64,000 nt of DNA, taken from positions 248,001-312,000 of the forward strand of contig OY970367.1 of the NCBI GenBank assembly GCA_963718635.1. The letters run 5' to 3'. The notes beneath the pieces were generated by a model, which ran no database searches, was not told where the DNA came from, and saw only the letters and a program-made list of their open reading frames with translations. The translations under genes were made by a program, and so were the position numbers. Below, in pieces: positions 62,225-64,000 of this stretch. This DNA is from JAIOQJ01 sp963718635 (GTDB lineage: Bacteria > Planctomycetota > Planctomycetia > Gemmatales > Gemmataceae). How positions within the stretch are numbered: the first letter of the stretch is position 1; each line of letters begins with the position of its first letter.

Positions 62225-62860
62225 TCATTCCCCCGCCTTGATCTTCGAATCCGCCACAAGAATGACTTCAATTTGTTTTTTCTCGAGTGCATCTTTCAGG
62301 GTTTTTCGCGCTTCGACGTCGGTGTTGTCTTTATCGATGAACTCGATTCGGACGACCTTGACCGGCTTTTGTTCCACTTTGCGGTCGTCGATCCATTGCA
62401 GGACTTGCTCGACGGTCAACGGCTTCTCATCGTGTTGAATGCGATAATATGTCTCGCTCTTCTTCGAAACCGGCAGCACGTAGACCGTCACCGGCTGGAC
62501 CGGCGCGCTATCTTTTTTGACCAACTTCGGCTCGACCTTCGTTTCCTCGGTGGTGATATCGACGAACGGCTTGCCCTTTTGTTCATCGGGCGAATGACCA
62601 CCCCCTCTGCCGCCGACCCCGAAGCCGCCTTCGCCCATCATGTAGTAGACGAGCAGTGCGCCCGCAGCGCCTCCCAAAAGCTTCGTAAACCGGAGTAATC
62701 GATCGGGTGGACTCTTGTGGAATACGAACTTGGCCAGCCCTCGGGAAAGCAGATTGGCAACGACAAACCCCGTGAGAAAACCGCCGGCCACCGCTAGGCC
62801 TGTGACGATCGATTTCTCGACCGTTCCGAATTCCGCCAGCAAGTGCATGTGTTTCTCCAT
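62225..62860 (-). CDS. Inner-membrane protein next to ExbD/ExbB
   Basis: A 211-residue protein with two membrane helices (SIVTGLAVAGGFLTGFVVANLL and LLGGAAGALLVYYMMGEG), a Gly-rich linker, and a soluble end (TVYVLPVSKKSETYYRIQHDEKPLTVEQVLQWIDD ... VKVVRIEFIDKDNTDVEARKTLKDALEKKQIEVILV). The last part resembles the C-terminal sheet of ExbD/TolR-like proteins (YRI...E...VL..I). It follows ExbD by eight bases and is probably part of the same complex. Confidence 0.65.
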   Translation of the reverse strand: MEKHMHLLAEFGTVEKSIVTGLAVAGGFLTGFVVANLLSRGLAKFVFHKSPPDRLLRFTKLLGGAAGALLVYYMMGEGGFGVGGRGGGHSPDEQKGKPFVDITTEETKVEPKLVKKDSAPVQPVTVYVLPVSKKSETYYRIQHDEKPLTVEQVLQWIDDRKVEQKPVKVVRIEFIDKDNTDVEARKTLKDALEKKQIEVILVADSKIKAGE

Positions 62861-62868
62861 CAGCGGGT

Positions 62869-63402
62869 TTAGGGGAGTTCGCGGTTCTGCGTATTTTCGA
62901 ACTCGAACGGCACGCCTTCGAACCAGCGCTTGTACTCTTTCAGTTTGCCGAACGTGATCGCGCCGCGCTTCGCCTGGTGCGGCAGCAAGGCGAGAAAGAG
63001 CGATTCGCGATCGGGACCGATACGGCGTTTCTGGTCGTCGATCAGTTCGCGGGCCGTCGCTTGCCCGTCGATTTCGTGCCGTCGGCCGCCGCCGTAATAA
63101 TAGAGCTTACCATCATCGCCGTCGATTTCGGTGAGGCAGACGCTCACTTTCTCGGCCGGATTGGTCCGTTCCGCCTGCAACTTGCGCACATCCTTACGCG
63201 AGCGCTCCAGTTCGATGCGCAGACCGGCCATTTCCATTTTCATTTCGCTCGGCGTCTGTTCTGCATCGGCAGTTTCGGCACTGCGGACATTCTCCGACTG
63301 GTTCATGAACGGCATCAACAGGAAGATGCAAAACAGCAGGATGAGCACATCGATCAGAGGAATGAAAAATCGGGTGACGGCCCGTTTCGGTCGTTCGATC
63401 AC
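62869..63402 (-). CDS. ExbD/TolR-like protein
   Basis: A 177-residue protein from the GTG at 63402, overlapping the ExbB stop as GTGA. One N-terminal membrane helix (FFIPLIDVLILLFCIFLLMPFM), with an Asp (LIDVL) as in the proton-binding Asp of ExbD/TolR, is followed by a coiled coil (EMKMEMAGLRIELERSRKDVRKLQAERT) and a periplasmic domain (VCLTEIDGDDGKLYYYGGG ... ESLFLALLPHQAKRG). It works with ExbB to use proton flow. The longer upstream ORF is an artefact. Confidence 0.8.
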   Translation of the reverse strand: MIERPKRAVTRFFIPLIDVLILLFCIFLLMPFMNQSENVRSAETADAEQTPSEMKMEMAGLRIELERSRKDVRKLQAERTNPAEKVSVCLTEIDGDDGKLYYYGGGRRHEIDGQATARELIDDQKRRIGPDRESLFLALLPHQAKRGAITFGKLKEYKRWFEGVPFEFENTQNRELP

Positions 63403-63911
63403 AACTTGGCCTCCGGTTTCGGCAACGGCGAGCCGGCCAGCGTGCGGATCAGGTCGCGGCCCACCAGCGCTATCCACGTAGGCAAGATGTTGATCAACGC
63501 CATGAAGAGACCGCTGCCCGTAGCCGTGATGGCCGGAGCATATCGTTTGATGATCTCCTGCGGCGAAAAATCCGTTGAGTTGAAGGTCTGCAAGATAGCC
63601 GCCACGGTGCCGAGCAAGCCGAGCAGCGGAAACCATTCGGCGGCTTGCGCCAGGTGCGACAACCACGGGTCGGGGCGTTCGTCGAAGTTGCCCTCGCGCC
63701 AGTGCAGCGCCTTCCAGACCAAGACCGTCTGCATGGAAAAGAGCAAGCCGCCAAGCGCCAGGATCAGCCAATCGATAGCTGAGTTGCGCACCCGGCGGAA
63801 GTAATAAACCTGTGCGTCGGGCGGAATCGACGCAGCGACTAAGACCGCGACCGCCACCGGCATCAGGGCGAAGATCGTCGGCAGCAGTTGCTGGATCAGA
63901 AAACGGCGCAC
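63399..63911 (-). CDS. MotA/TolQ/ExbB-family proton channel protein
   Basis: A 170-residue protein with membrane helices FLIQQLLPTIFALMPVAVAVL, AIDWLILALGGLLFSMQTVLVW, and the channel core PLLGLLGTVAAILQTFNS and ITATGSGLFMALINILPTWIALV. The GLLGTV and the ATGSGLFMAL blocks are the ExbB/TolQ signature around the pore. ExbD overlaps its end. It powers outer-membrane transport or envelope maintenance. Confidence 0.88.
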   Translation of the reverse strand: MRRFLIQQLLPTIFALMPVAVAVLVAASIPPDAQVYYFRRVRNSAIDWLILALGGLLFSMQTVLVWKALHWREGNFDERPDPWLSHLAQAAEWFPLLGLLGTVAAILQTFNSTDFSPQEIIKRYAPAITATGSGLFMALINILPTWIALVGRDLIRTLAGSPLPKPEAKL

Positions 63912-64000
63912 GCAAGCCTCCTCGTTGCTTCGGCAGTTCCGATTCGAGAAGGGTGTTTTATTAACTCGGCTGCTGAAGTGACTCGTTAGCCTCGTTACCA

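Noticed and set aside
61466..62698. 410-codon plus-strand ORF
   Set aside because: Antisense to three ordered minus-strand genes; no family signature.

Overview
The window looks like a member of the Planctomycetota. On the right are a DUF1501 protein with a twin-arginine start, a formylglycine-type sulfatase, a BBP7-type outer-membrane barrel, a YdjY-domain protein, a large repeat protein with an N-terminal 'VEQLEDRSLM' signature, and a Gob-type ECF sigma/Ser-Thr kinase pair. The exact order cannot be fixed from this sequence alone.

Positions 1 to about 31,735 are a mobile element integrated at the 3' end of a tRNA-Lys(TTT) gene (31735-31807, minus). A tyrosine recombinase (30403-31582) and an excisionase-like HTH protein (30158-30406) lie next to the tRNA. 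The far end and its att repeat lie left of the window. The element carries plasmid-type genes: a RepA-like initiator (15010-16422) with three 18-bp iterons (14845-14918), a CHC2-type primase-like protein (12193-13389) and a prim-pol N-terminal protein (28744-29508). It has two VirD4/HerA-type ATPases (4552-6831 and 22995-24743), each near its own replication-relaxation family protein (9072-9944 and 24971-25882). No VirB-type secretion channel is visible, so it looks mobilisable or plasmid-derived rather than fully self-transferring. Accessory cargo includes a long DUF3800 protein with its own operator-bearing promoter, a membrane/coiled-coil protein or protein pair bracketed by a 32-bp direct repeat, a HEPN/MNT pair, an ECF sigma factor with a Ser/Thr kinase, two DNA-methyltransferase-like proteins and many small orphan proteins. 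Gaps between 25.9 and 27.2 kb are chains of hairpins.

Positions 31,808-64,000 are chromosomal: sulfatase, TraB/GumN-like lipoprotein, BBP7 barrel, DUF1501, RlmI-type rRNA methyltransferase, single receiver domain, FliA/WhiG-type sigma factor, cytochrome c'-like protein, GGDEF/HD-GYP protein, ABC exporter, CoxG-like, LURP-one-like and GNAT proteins, and an ExbB/ExbD pair. Selfish DNA is dense here: a RAYT transposase with REP palindromes on both sides including four 165-bp tandem units (42259-42932), a group II intron placed beside a large palindrome (about 44875-46916), and an IS4-family element (53305-55223). Many chromosomal gaps hold long palindromes.

Caution for users: at least ten genes appear broken by one-base shifts (listed in the findings), on both sides of the tRNA. 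Most look like sequence or assembly indels rather than real decay. I merged the halves where the continuation was clear.
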